Both the position numbers and the translations under genes were made by a program. From an uncultured Flavobacteriales bacterium (GTDB taxonomy: Bacteria > Bacteroidota > Bacteroidia > Flavobacteriales_E > Vicingaceae), in NCBI GenBank assembly GCA_937925525.1, contig CALALS010000064.1, positions 1 through 18,600 of the forward strand: DNA of 18,600 nucleotides, in the 5' to 3' direction. The notes beneath the pieces were generated by a model. It did no database searches and was not told the DNA's origin. It saw only the letters and a program-made list of their open reading frames with translations. Shown in pieces: positions 1 through 6,111 of this stretch (positions are counted from its first letter, which is position 1; each line of letters begins with the position of its first letter).

Positions 1-203
1 GGAACTCTAAAAATAATTGTTCTTTCAGGCTCAACAATTCTTTCTAATATTTTGGCGTCACTATACTTTTTATTCGTCTGCATAAAAGGAATTACCGCTT
101 CCGCAACTTCGTGAACTGCCTGTAAAAACTCAGGCTCATGACTATTTTTGGCTTTTACTTTTGCCATAAATTCGTTAATCTGAGTTTGATGCTTATTTGC
201 CAT
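1..203 (-). CDS. gdhA: NADP-specific glutamate dehydrogenase, N-terminal part (runs off the window)
   Basis: Reading leftward from an ATG at 203-201 gives about 67 residues with no stop. They match the N-terminus of hexameric NADP-dependent glutamate dehydrogenase, especially the stretch E-P-E-F-L-Q-A-V-H-E-V followed by L-E-R-I-V-E-P-E-R-T-I-I-F-R-V. The E. coli enzyme has F-A-Q-A-V-R-E-V and L-L-E-R-L-V-E-P-E-R-V-I-Q-F-R-V at the same places. The enzyme makes glutamate from 2-oxoglutarate and ammonium in the cytoplasm. The catalytic and dinucleotide-binding parts lie outside the window, so NADP rather than NAD use is inferred from similarity to the N-terminus only. The gene is divergent from the repeat-protein gene at 364 and has its own strong promoter. 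Confidence 0.9.
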   Translation of the reverse strand, partial: MANKHQTQINEFMAKVKAKNSHEPEFLQAVHEVAEAVIPFMQTNKKYSDAKILERIVEPERTIIFRV

Positions 204-238
204 TTTAATAATTAAATTAGTTAAACATTTGTAGAAGG

Positions 239-268
239 CAAATGTATGTAAAAAAAGAAAGCTGCAAA
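239..268 (-). promoter_or_regulatory. Bacteroidota-type promoter of gdhA
   Basis: On the minus strand, TTTG (268-265) is followed after 18 nt by TACATTTG (246-239). This matches the Bacteroidota -33 TTTG and -7 TAnnTTTG elements at the usual spacing. Transcription should start near 234-232, leaving a leader of about 30 nt before the ATG at 203. Confidence 0.7.
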
Positions 269-340
269 TAGAATTGGAAAAATGTTAATATAAAAACTGC
301 AAGGTAAAACAGGATTTATTTTCATTAATGACTAAAATCA

Positions 341-348
341 TATCTTAG
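341..348 (+). promoter_or_regulatory. possible -7 box for the repeat-protein gene
   Basis: TATCTTAG differs from TAnnTTTG at one position and lies 15 nt before the ATG at 364. I see no clear TTG element at the right distance upstream, so this is a weak call. Confidence 0.3.
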
Positions 349-363
349 AGCAAAATTACAATT

Positions 364-711
364 ATGAAAATCAAACATTTTGTGTTAACACTTGTTTTTA
401 TTGCAGGTTTATTTAGTACAAAACTAAATGCCCAAAAGGTATATAAAGTAAAGTATGAGTCACAAGCCGACATTAAAGTATATGTAGTAAATTATGAGAG
501 TCAGGCTGATTTAAAAGTATATCATGTAAAGTATGAAAGTCAGGCAAAAAAAGACGGATTGTGGTATTCTGTAAATTATGAAAGCCAAGCAGATTACAAG
601 GTGTATTTTGTCAATTACGAAAGTCAAGCAGACTTAAAGATTTATTATGTTGACTATGAAAGTCAAGCGGGCTGGAGAAACAAACAGAAAGCTCATTTAT
701 TAAAATTTTAG
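364..711 (+). CDS. secreted YESQA-repeat protein (DUF6150/Septknot type)
   Basis: A protein of 115 residues. Residues 1-24 look like a Sec signal peptide: two early lysines, a hydrophobic core and a probable cut after L-N-A-Q. The rest is almost all repeat: Y-E-S-Q-A begins at residues 31, 44, 57, 72, 85 and 98, giving spacings of 13, 13, 15, 13 and 13. Each unit reads roughly K-V-Y-x-V-x-Y-E-S-Q-A-D, which suggests short beta strands with conserved turns. A basic tail with G-W-R-N-K ends the protein. From memory this resembles Pfam DUF6150, later renamed Septknot because a mycoplasma relative was predicted to form a 7_1 knot; I could not check this. Its role is unknown. The stop is 3 nt before the UUG of idi, so the two may be cotranscribed. 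Confidence 0.8.
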   Translation: MKIKHFVLTLVFIAGLFSTKLNAQKVYKVKYESQADIKVYVVNYESQADLKVYHVKYESQAKKDGLWYSVNYESQADYKVYFVNYESQADLKIYYVDYESQAGWRNKQKAHLLKF

Positions 712-714
712 CTG

Positions 715-1233
715 TTGGAAGAAGTAGTTTTAGTTGACGAAAAAGATAACGAACTTGGGCTAATGGAAAAAATGGAAGCCCACCAGAAAGGACTTTTACA
801 CAGAGCTTTTTCTGTTTTTGTTTTTAACTCAAATGGTGAGCTTTTGCTTCAAAAAAGAGCTGCTTCAAAATATCATTCGGGAGGTTTGTGGACAAATACT
901 TGTTGCAGCCACCCAAGAAAAGGAGAAACTGCTTTACAAGCCGCAAATAGAAGGCTAAAAGAAGAAATGGGTATGAGCTGTAAGCTTGAAAAAGCTTTTC
1001 ATTTTATATACAAATCTGCTTTAGATAATGAGTTAACGGAACACGAGTTAGACCATGTATTTATAGGTTTTACGGAAGACAAACCCATTTTAAACCCTGA
1101 AGAAGCTGAAGACTTTAAATACGTCTCTTTAGAAAAATTAACTCAAGAAATAAAATCAAATCCGGATAACTATACCATCTGGTTAAAAACCTGCTTGCCT
1201 CAGGTTGAACAATATCTTCAGAAAACTGTTTAA
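715..1233 (+). CDS. idi: isopentenyl-diphosphate delta-isomerase, type I (Nudix fold)
   Basis: A 172-residue enzyme that interconverts isopentenyl and dimethylallyl diphosphate, supplying quinone, carotenoid and undecaprenyl synthesis in the cytoplasm. The type I landmarks are present: W-T-N-T-C-C-S-H-P (59-67) with the catalytic Cys at 64 and a metal-binding His at 66, the Nudix-like run G-E-T-A to E-E-M-G (70-86), and T-E-H-E-L (108-112), which carries the acidic residues matching the E. coli E-N-E-V site. The start is a UUG directly after the upstream stop. It is preferred over the ATG at residue 17 because the first strand (E-V-V-L-V-D-E-K-D-N) aligns with the E. coli N-terminus. No Shine-Dalgarno sequence is visible. 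Photolyase follows 15 nt later. Confidence 0.93.
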   Translation: MEEVVLVDEKDNELGLMEKMEAHQKGLLHRAFSVFVFNSNGELLLQKRAASKYHSGGLWTNTCCSHPRKGETALQAANRRLKEEMGMSCKLEKAFHFIYKSALDNELTEHELDHVFIGFTEDKPILNPEEAEDFKYVSLEKLTQEIKSNPDNYTIWLKTCLPQVEQYLQKTV

Positions 1234-1240
1234 CAGTTTT
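1222..1240 (+). terminator. weak hairpin over the idi stop codon
   Basis: AAAACTG, a 5-nt loop and CAGTTTT form a perfect 7-bp stem ending in four T, and the loop holds the idi stop codon TAA (1231-1233). The stem is AT-rich and the T run short, so partial attenuation between idi and the photolyase gene is more likely than full termination. Confidence 0.35.
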
Positions 1241-1248
1241 GTCGAAGA

Positions 1249-2553
1249 ATGCATGCAATATCCATATTTTGGTTTAGAAGAGATTTACGTTTAAACGATA
1301 ATGCTGCACTATATCATGCACTAAAAAATTCTAAAAAAGTACTTCCTGTATTCATTTTTGATACTGAGATTTTAAATGACCTTGAGGATAAAAGAGATAA
1401 ACGAATTTCTTTCATCTATGATACTTTAAAAAAAGTAAAAAATGAATTAGAGAATTTAGGTAGCTCACTATATGTTATCCATTCCAGCCCAATTGATGCT
1501 TTTAAAAAGCTTTGTAAAGAGTTTCCGGAAATTGAAGCCGTTTGTACTAATCATGATTACGAGCCCTACGCTCTTGAACGTGACGAAGAAATAAAAACCT
1601 TTTTAAAAGAGAATAATATCAACTTTCATAGCTTTAAAGACCAGGTGATTTTTGAAAAAGATGAAATTGTAAAGCCTGATAAGTCTCCTTACATTGTATA
1701 TACCCCTTACTCAAAAAAGTGGAAAGAAAAGCTGAATGATTTTTATGTAAACCCCTATCCTACAAAAAAATATTTCTCTTCTTTTTATCAAACAAGACCT
1801 TTCTCTTTTCCAAACATAGAAGAAATTGGTTTTATTAAAGCCAACTATGAAGTAGCTCCTAAAGCTCCTGATTTAGCTGTTTTAAAAAACTATCATAAAA
1901 CCAGAGATATTCCTGCAATCAAAGGAACATCAAACCTTAGCGTTCATTTAAGATTTGGCACAATTTCGATAAGAGAATTAGTAAAAATTGCTCTAGAGCA
2001 AAATGAAAAATACCTAAATGAATTAATTTGGCGAGAGTTTTATATGCAAATATTATGGCATTTCCCACAGGTGGTTAATCAATCATTTAGAAAAGAATAC
2101 GACCGAATAGAATGGCGAAATAATGAGGGAGATTTTGAAAAATGGTGCAATGGCAAAACAGGTTATCCTATTGTTGATGCAGGCATGAGAGAGTTAAACC
2201 AAACCGGGTGGATGCACAACAGAGTGAGAATGATTGTTGCTAGTTTTTTAACCAAACACCTTTTAATAGACTGGCGGTGGGGTGAATCCTATTTCGCAAA
2301 AAAATTATTGGATTATGAATTATCATCCAACAATGGTAGTTGGCAATGGTGTGCCGGAACAGGGTGTGATGCATCGCCTTATTTCAGAGTTTTCAACCCT
2401 TACATACAGACAGATAAGTTTGACAAAGACAGAGCTTACATACAAAAATGGGTGCCCGAATACCAAGACCCTTCTGCATACCCCAAACCAATAGTAGAAC
2501 ATTCATTTGCGAGAAAAAGAGCCATTGAAACTTATCAAAAAGCATTGAAATAA
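1249..2553 (+). CDS. phrB: deoxyribodipyrimidine (CPD) photolyase, class I
   Basis: A 434-residue flavoprotein that repairs cyclobutane pyrimidine dimers with blue light. The N-terminal alpha/beta antenna domain opens with I-F-W-F-R-R-D-L-R-L-N-D-N. The FAD domain contains L-I-W-R-E-F-Y, G-K-T-G-Y-P-I-V-D-A-G-M-R, G-W-M-H-N-R-V-R-M (N324 and M328) and N-N-G-S-W-Q-W, then D-A-S-P-Y-F-R-V-F-N-P. Residues N324 and M328 match the E. coli CPD photolyase active-site Asn and Met. A Met rather than Gln or His there argues for a CPD enzyme and against cry-DASH or a (6-4) photolyase. Length is slightly below the 470 residues of E. coli PhrB. The gene follows idi by 15 nt, a pairing that would suit a light-exposed, pigmented cell. 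The antenna cofactor cannot be told from sequence. Confidence 0.93.
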   Translation: MHAISIFWFRRDLRLNDNAALYHALKNSKKVLPVFIFDTEILNDLEDKRDKRISFIYDTLKKVKNELENLGSSLYVIHSSPIDAFKKLCKEFPEIEAVCTNHDYEPYALERDEEIKTFLKENNINFHSFKDQVIFEKDEIVKPDKSPYIVYTPYSKKWKEKLNDFYVNPYPTKKYFSSFYQTRPFSFPNIEEIGFIKANYEVAPKAPDLAVLKNYHKTRDIPAIKGTSNLSVHLRFGTISIRELVKIALEQNEKYLNELIWREFYMQILWHFPQVVNQSFRKEYDRIEWRNNEGDFEKWCNGKTGYPIVDAGMRELNQTGWMHNRVRMIVASFLTKHLLIDWRWGESYFAKKLLDYELSSNNGSWQWCAGTGCDASPYFRVFNPYIQTDKFDKDRAYIQKWVPEYQDPSAYPKPIVEHSFARKRAIETYQKALK

Positions 2554-2571
2554 ATTTCATTTCTACATTTG
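2545..2571 (+). promoter_or_regulatory. promoter candidate for the rRNA methyltransferase gene
   Basis: TACATTTG (2564-2571) is a perfect TAnnTTTG box, with TTG (2545-2547) 16 nt upstream. The box ends 4 nt before the ATG at 2576, so a start at the usual distance would yield a leaderless or nearly leaderless transcript. Confidence 0.45.
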
Positions 2572-2575
2572 TGTA

Positions 2576-3916
2576 ATGAATTTACCCTCTCGCTTTTTAG
2601 AAAACTTAGCCGAAGTAATTCCCACTTCAGAAATAAGTGAATTTACAAATACTTTACATGAGGAAATTCCAACTAGCATAAGAATAAACCCAAACAAAAA
2701 AATAAACACCACTGCTTTAGAAAAAATAAAGTGGTGTGAGTTGGGTTATTATTTACCCGAAAGAAAAAAATTCACATTTGACCCACTTTTTCATGCCGGA
2801 GCATATTATGTTCAGGAAGCGGGAAGTATGTTAATTGAACAAGCTTTTTTACAATTTGCTAATTTAAAATCACCTTTAAAAGTATTGGATTTATGTGCCT
2901 CTCCGGGTGGAAAGTCCACACACATTTTATCATTAATTAGCGATGAAAGTATATTGGTAAGCAATGAAGTAATCGGTTCAAGAGTTTCTTCTCTTCATCA
3001 AAACATAGTAAAATGGGGAAATGCGAATTGTATTATTACACAAAACGACCCCAAAGATTTTAGCAATTTTTCAGAAAAATTTGATATTGTAGTAATTGAT
3101 GCTCCTTGCTCAGGTGAAGGAATGTTTAGAAAGCATAGTCATGCCATAGAAGAATGGAGTGAAGACAATGTAAATTTATGTAGCGCAAGGCAACAACGTA
3201 TATTGCATGATGCCTGGAGTTGTTTAAAAGAAAACGGACTATTGATTTATAGTACTTGTACTTACAATTTAAAAGAAAATGAAGGAAATATTTCTGAGTT
3301 TTTGAAGGAGAAAAAAGGAGAAAGTTTAAAGCTAAATCTTCCCGCTGATTGGAATGTGCGTGAAACAATTCATCAGGAAATTTACGCTTACAGAATGATG
3401 CCTCATCAAACAAAATCAGAAGGTTTTTTTATGAGTTGTATTCAAAAAAAAGACGCTAGCGAAAGCAACTCATACAAATCAAAAAGAAATTTTTTAAAGT
3501 CTTATTTTGAGTGGGAGAATTACATAAAAAATGCAGAAAACTTTAAAGCAATTGATTTTAAAAATAAGCAGTTTATTTTTCAAAATAATGAGATATACTT
3601 TTTAACTAGCTGTTTACTACAGCTAAACGTAAAGCATTTTGGAGTTGAAATTGGCGAATTAAAAGGCAAAGATTTTATTCCCTCCATTTCTTTAGCTCTC
3701 TCTAACCATCTTGATAAAAATGCTTTTGCAATTTATGAGGCAAATGATGATGAAGCTCTCTCTTATTTACGAAAAGAAAACATTCCACCAAAGTCTGACA
3801 ACAAAGCTTATGAATTGGTTTGTTACGAAAGTCAGCCGATTGGGTTTATTAAAAACCTAATTAACAGAACGAACAACCTTTACCCAAAGGGGTGGAGGGT
3901 TTTGAGCCAAAGTTAA
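2576..3916 (+). CDS. RsmF/NOL1-NOP2-Sun family rRNA (cytosine-C5) methyltransferase
   Basis: A 446-residue SAM-dependent RNA methyltransferase. Residues 104-116 (V-L-D-L-C-A-S-P-G-G-K-S-T) form the SAM-binding loop. I-D-A-P-C-S-G-E-G-M-F-R (174-185) carries Cys178, which releases the product, and Y-S-T-C-T-Y (225-230) carries Cys228, the catalytic nucleophile; both are intact. The N-terminal I-P-T-S-I-R-I-N-P-N is typical of the family. About 200 residues follow the catalytic core, consistent with the C-terminal RNA-binding extension of RsmF (479 aa in E. coli). The likely target is 16S rRNA, by family, but the exact cytosine cannot be told. Its stop codon overlaps the stop of the convergent DUF2490 gene. 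Confidence 0.88.
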   Translation: MNLPSRFLENLAEVIPTSEISEFTNTLHEEIPTSIRINPNKKINTTALEKIKWCELGYYLPERKKFTFDPLFHAGAYYVQEAGSMLIEQAFLQFANLKSPLKVLDLCASPGGKSTHILSLISDESILVSNEVIGSRVSSLHQNIVKWGNANCIITQNDPKDFSNFSEKFDIVVIDAPCSGEGMFRKHSHAIEEWSEDNVNLCSARQQRILHDAWSCLKENGLLIYSTCTYNLKENEGNISEFLKEKKGESLKLNLPADWNVRETIHQEIYAYRMMPHQTKSEGFFMSCIQKKDASESNSYKSKRNFLKSYFEWENYIKNAENFKAIDFKNKQFIFQNNEIYFLTSCLLQLNVKHFGVEIGELKGKDFIPSISLALSNHLDKNAFAIYEANDDEALSYLRKENIPPKSDNKAYELVCYESQPIGFIKNLINRTNNLYPKGWRVLSQS

Positions 3917-4593
3917 TTATCTTGCTTTCTAAAATCAGGGTTAAACATAAAAGCCAATTGAGCATGCCACTTTCCAAATGAGCTCACTTGTTGGTGAAGC
4001 ATTCCGAGTTGAACATTGGTTGTTTTTGAAAGTTGATAGCCAAGCGCCACATAAAACCTGTTTCTATCAAAGAAGTTAGCAGAGTTATTAATAAATACCT
4101 CATCATAAAGTGATAAGAAAATAGAGCCTTCTTCCATTTCAAATTTATTCAGGGGAACCAGCGCCAATAAGCGATACCTAAAACTAGTTTTGAAGTTATC
4201 ATTTATAAATCGTTGATCAAACCAATACCGATGCACAAAAACAACTCTTCAAATATTACTTTTTTGAATTTGCTGCTGCCAAATTCTATGCTCCACAACA
4301 TCAGGCTGAAAATCAGAAGGTATGAAATGATAGTTTGGAATATAAGCATAGCCTGCGGTGAGCATTGCTTTATCGGTTAAGTGATAGTTAAATCCCGTCC
4401 TGATTAAAATTTGCTCAGGTTTGTCGGCAGAAATGGTATAACTTCTATACTGAATTTCGCTATGTAAACTCCACTTATCAGATAATCTGTTTTGACCAAA
4501 ATACATCAGCCAGTTGCCTAATTCATCATTTTGAGAGTATCCTTGAAAGCAACAAAAAAGTGAAAGGAGATATATTATTAGTTTTTTATTCAT
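3913..4593 (-). pseudogene. DUF2490 outer-membrane protein gene interrupted by an in-frame TGA
   Basis: The minus strand reads M-N-K-K-L-I-I-Y-L-L-S-L-F-C with a signal peptide (residues 1-21) and continues to E-H-R-I-W-Q-Q-Q-I-Q-K-S-N-I. It then meets TGA at 4251-4249 and goes on in the same frame as R-V-V-F-V-H-R-Y-W-F-D-Q-R-F to a TAA at 3915-3913. The whole frame is 226 residues, about the length I expect for DUF2490. The E-H-R-I-W and H-R-Y-x-x-x-Q-R-F blocks on either side of the TGA are adjacent hallmarks of that family, so this is one gene with a nonsense codon rather than two genes. The family's role is unknown; many beta strands suggest a barrel. It is last in the minus-strand operon and overlaps the upstream gene by 8 nt. 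Sequencing error remains possible. Confidence 0.8.
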
Positions 4594-5470
4594 GTTTATG
4601 TTTATGCCCGGGTTCGTATATAAGCCTCAAAAAGCTACTAAATCTGTCGTTTTCTCTTTTAATAGGAATACCTGTAACAATTCCAATTATCATATTTTCC
4701 GCTAAAGAAATTCGCATTTGTGGACGAATAGTCATGTCAAAGTCATCACTATAAATTTCTTTATTAAACTCTATTCCTATAAAGTTTCTGGTTCCGTCTA
4801 TCATATAATGTATATTGGTGTTAACTTCAGCCCATGCTTGTGTTTTTCCATGATGACTCAACACCTTTGCCCCTGAATATATAAGTGTATGGAAATTCTG
4901 CCCCCAGCGTTTTGCAGTAATAAAAAATGGATTATAAAGGTTTCCCATAAAAACAGAGCTTTTGTTGTAATCTTTAAACTCCTGCATTTCAAACTCATGA
5001 ATATAGCCCAATGCCATACTTGTTTTCATTTTTTCGGAAACAAAAAAGGACCATTGTGTGGCAAGTTTAATACTATTGAGTTTATTTCCGGGAACAGAAT
5101 CCCTAACAACTTCTGTAGTAACAGGATAGTAAAACGAAAAAGGAAGCTCTACTTCAAAACCTAATCTATTTATTGGTGCCCATTCATACTCCACAAGAGC
5201 TTCGTATCTATCATATTTGTTGTTGTCTGTTAAGCCAACACCTACATTCCACTCTTTTTCGCCTTTTCTTGCGCCCAAGTCTCTGATAAGGTCAATAAAC
5301 AAAGGTTCGGCATGCAACACTTTGAAGCTCTCTTTATTGCCTTCGGTTTCATCAATATATTGGTCGTCTAACCTGTCGTTAATATTGACAGTTGAGTCTA
5401 TTTGACAAAAACCGTTAAATGAAACGAAGAATAAAAAAATACCGATTAGATAGCTTTTATGCTGCTTCAT
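4586..5470 (-). CDS. conserved 294-aa exported beta-barrel-like protein (H-A-E-P-L-F family)
   Basis: A signal peptide occupies residues 1-22 (M-K-Q-H-K then a hydrophobic core ending F-C-Q). After an acidic stretch comes the striking block H-A-E-P-L-F-I-D-L-I-R-D-L-G-A-R-K-G-E, followed by E-W-N-V-G-V-G. The remaining 200 residues alternate polar and hydrophobic positions with many aromatics (for example R-L-G-F-E-V-E-L-P-F-S-F-Y-Y), as in outer-membrane barrel strands. The tail is G-H-K-H-K-H-E, a possible metal-binding end. I know the H-A-E-P-L block as a conserved Bacteroidota hypothetical but not its function. It lies between carbonic anhydrase (35 nt upstream) and the DUF2490 gene (8 nt overlap), so a part in bicarbonate or metal handling at the envelope is an inference from position only. 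Confidence 0.75.
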   Translation of the reverse strand: MKQHKSYLIGIFLFFVSFNGFCQIDSTVNINDRLDDQYIDETEGNKESFKVLHAEPLFIDLIRDLGARKGEKEWNVGVGLTDNNKYDRYEALVEYEWAPINRLGFEVELPFSFYYPVTTEVVRDSVPGNKLNSIKLATQWSFFVSEKMKTSMALGYIHEFEMQEFKDYNKSSVFMGNLYNPFFITAKRWGQNFHTLIYSGAKVLSHHGKTQAWAEVNTNIHYMIDGTRNFIGIEFNKEIYSDDFDMTIRPQMRISLAENMIIGIVTGIPIKRENDRFSSFLRLIYEPGHKHKHE

Positions 5471-5474
5471 ATAA

Positions 5475-5507
5475 AAATAGTTTAAGTCATTAAGTGATCA
5501 ACTATTT
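5475..5507 (-). other. inverted repeat between carbonic anhydrase and the barrel gene
   Basis: Arms AAATAGTT (5475-5482) and AACTATTT (5500-5507) are exact complements separated by 17 nt. The repeat reaches into the stop codon of the carbonic anhydrase gene. On the mRNA it could form a weak stem that alters expression between the two genes. It is AT-rich and has no convincing U run in the transcribed direction, so I do not call it a terminator. Confidence 0.35.
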
Positions 5508-6108
5508 AAAAAAAGTCGATTTGACCATTATCAACATTATAGACTGCTCCCACAATAATAATCTTCCCCTCTTTTTCCAAGTCTGAAAGAATAGTGCTTT
5601 TGGCTTTGATTTCCGTAATAGACTGCTTGATGTTGGCTATGGTTACTTCTTCTACTTCTATACTTCCTTTATTGGCCTCAACTGTTGAAATAGCGGGTTT
5701 TATTTTACTTAAAAGAGCCGTAATATTTCCCATTTCAACTTTTTGACAAGCTGCCGTAACCGCACCACATTTAGTGTGCCCCATTACCACAACTATTTTG
5801 GAGCCGGCCACTCCACAAGCATATTCAATTGAGCCCAAAATATCTTCATTTACGATATTTCCTGCCACTCTTACGCTAAACAAATCTCCAATGCCTTGGT
5901 CAAAAACAACTTCCGCAGGCACTCTTGAATCAATACAGCTTAAAACTGCTGCAAAAGGATATTGACCACTGCTTGTTTCCTGAACTAAATCAAGCAAATT
6001 TCTTTGCATTTTTAAGCTGCCTACAAATCGTTTATTTCCCTCCTTTAAAACATCAAGGGCTTGTTGTGGTGTTAAGTTTTGTTGAAATTCTTTTGTATGT
6101 GTTTTCAT
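5506..6108 (-). CDS. can: beta-class carbonic anhydrase
   Basis: A 200-residue zinc enzyme for reversible CO2 hydration. Zinc ligands and the catalytic dyad are visible: C-I-D-S-R (Cys58, Asp60, Arg62) and H-T-K-C-G-A-V (His111, Cys114). Further family blocks are V-F-D-Q-G-I-G-D-L-F-S-V-R-V-A-G-N (67-83) and G-S-I-E-Y-A (92-97). The C-terminus ends I-I-I-V-G-A-V-Y-N-V-D-N-G. No signal peptide is seen, so it acts in the cytoplasm. It starts 3 nt after the SulP stop, clear translational coupling to that transporter. The pair suggests that imported bicarbonate is interconverted with CO2 for carboxylases or pH control. The symbol is given by family only. Confidence 0.93.
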   Translation of the reverse strand: MKTHTKEFQQNLTPQQALDVLKEGNKRFVGSLKMQRNLLDLVQETSSGQYPFAAVLSCIDSRVPAEVVFDQGIGDLFSVRVAGNIVNEDILGSIEYACGVAGSKIVVVMGHTKCGAVTAACQKVEMGNITALLSKIKPAISTVEANKGSIEVEEVTIANIKQSITEIKAKSTILSDLEKEGKIIIVGAVYNVDNGQIDFF

Positions 6109-6111
6109 TTT

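Noticed and set aside
424..680. CRISPR-like or satellite DNA repeat
   Set aside because: The repetition is at the protein level inside one reading frame. DNA copies differ by synonymous changes and there are no spacers.
2282..2494. Second plus-strand frame inside the photolyase gene
   Set aside because: It overlaps the conserved FAD-binding region in another frame and has no family features.
1249..2553. Cryptochrome-DASH or (6-4) photolyase assignment
   Set aside because: The active-site N-R-V-R-M with Met328 matches class I CPD photolyase, where DASH and (6-4) enzymes carry Gln or His.
3126..3413. Minus-strand open frame within the rRNA methyltransferase gene
   Set aside because: It is antisense to the conserved catalytic motifs, has no recognisable domain and no promoter.
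4249..4251. TGA recoded as glycine, tryptophan or selenocysteine
   Set aside because: TGA ends the E1 gene (15058-15060) and the DUF4184 gene (11023-11025), so it is a stop here. No selenocysteine motif context is seen and the codon is not at a catalytic Cys position.
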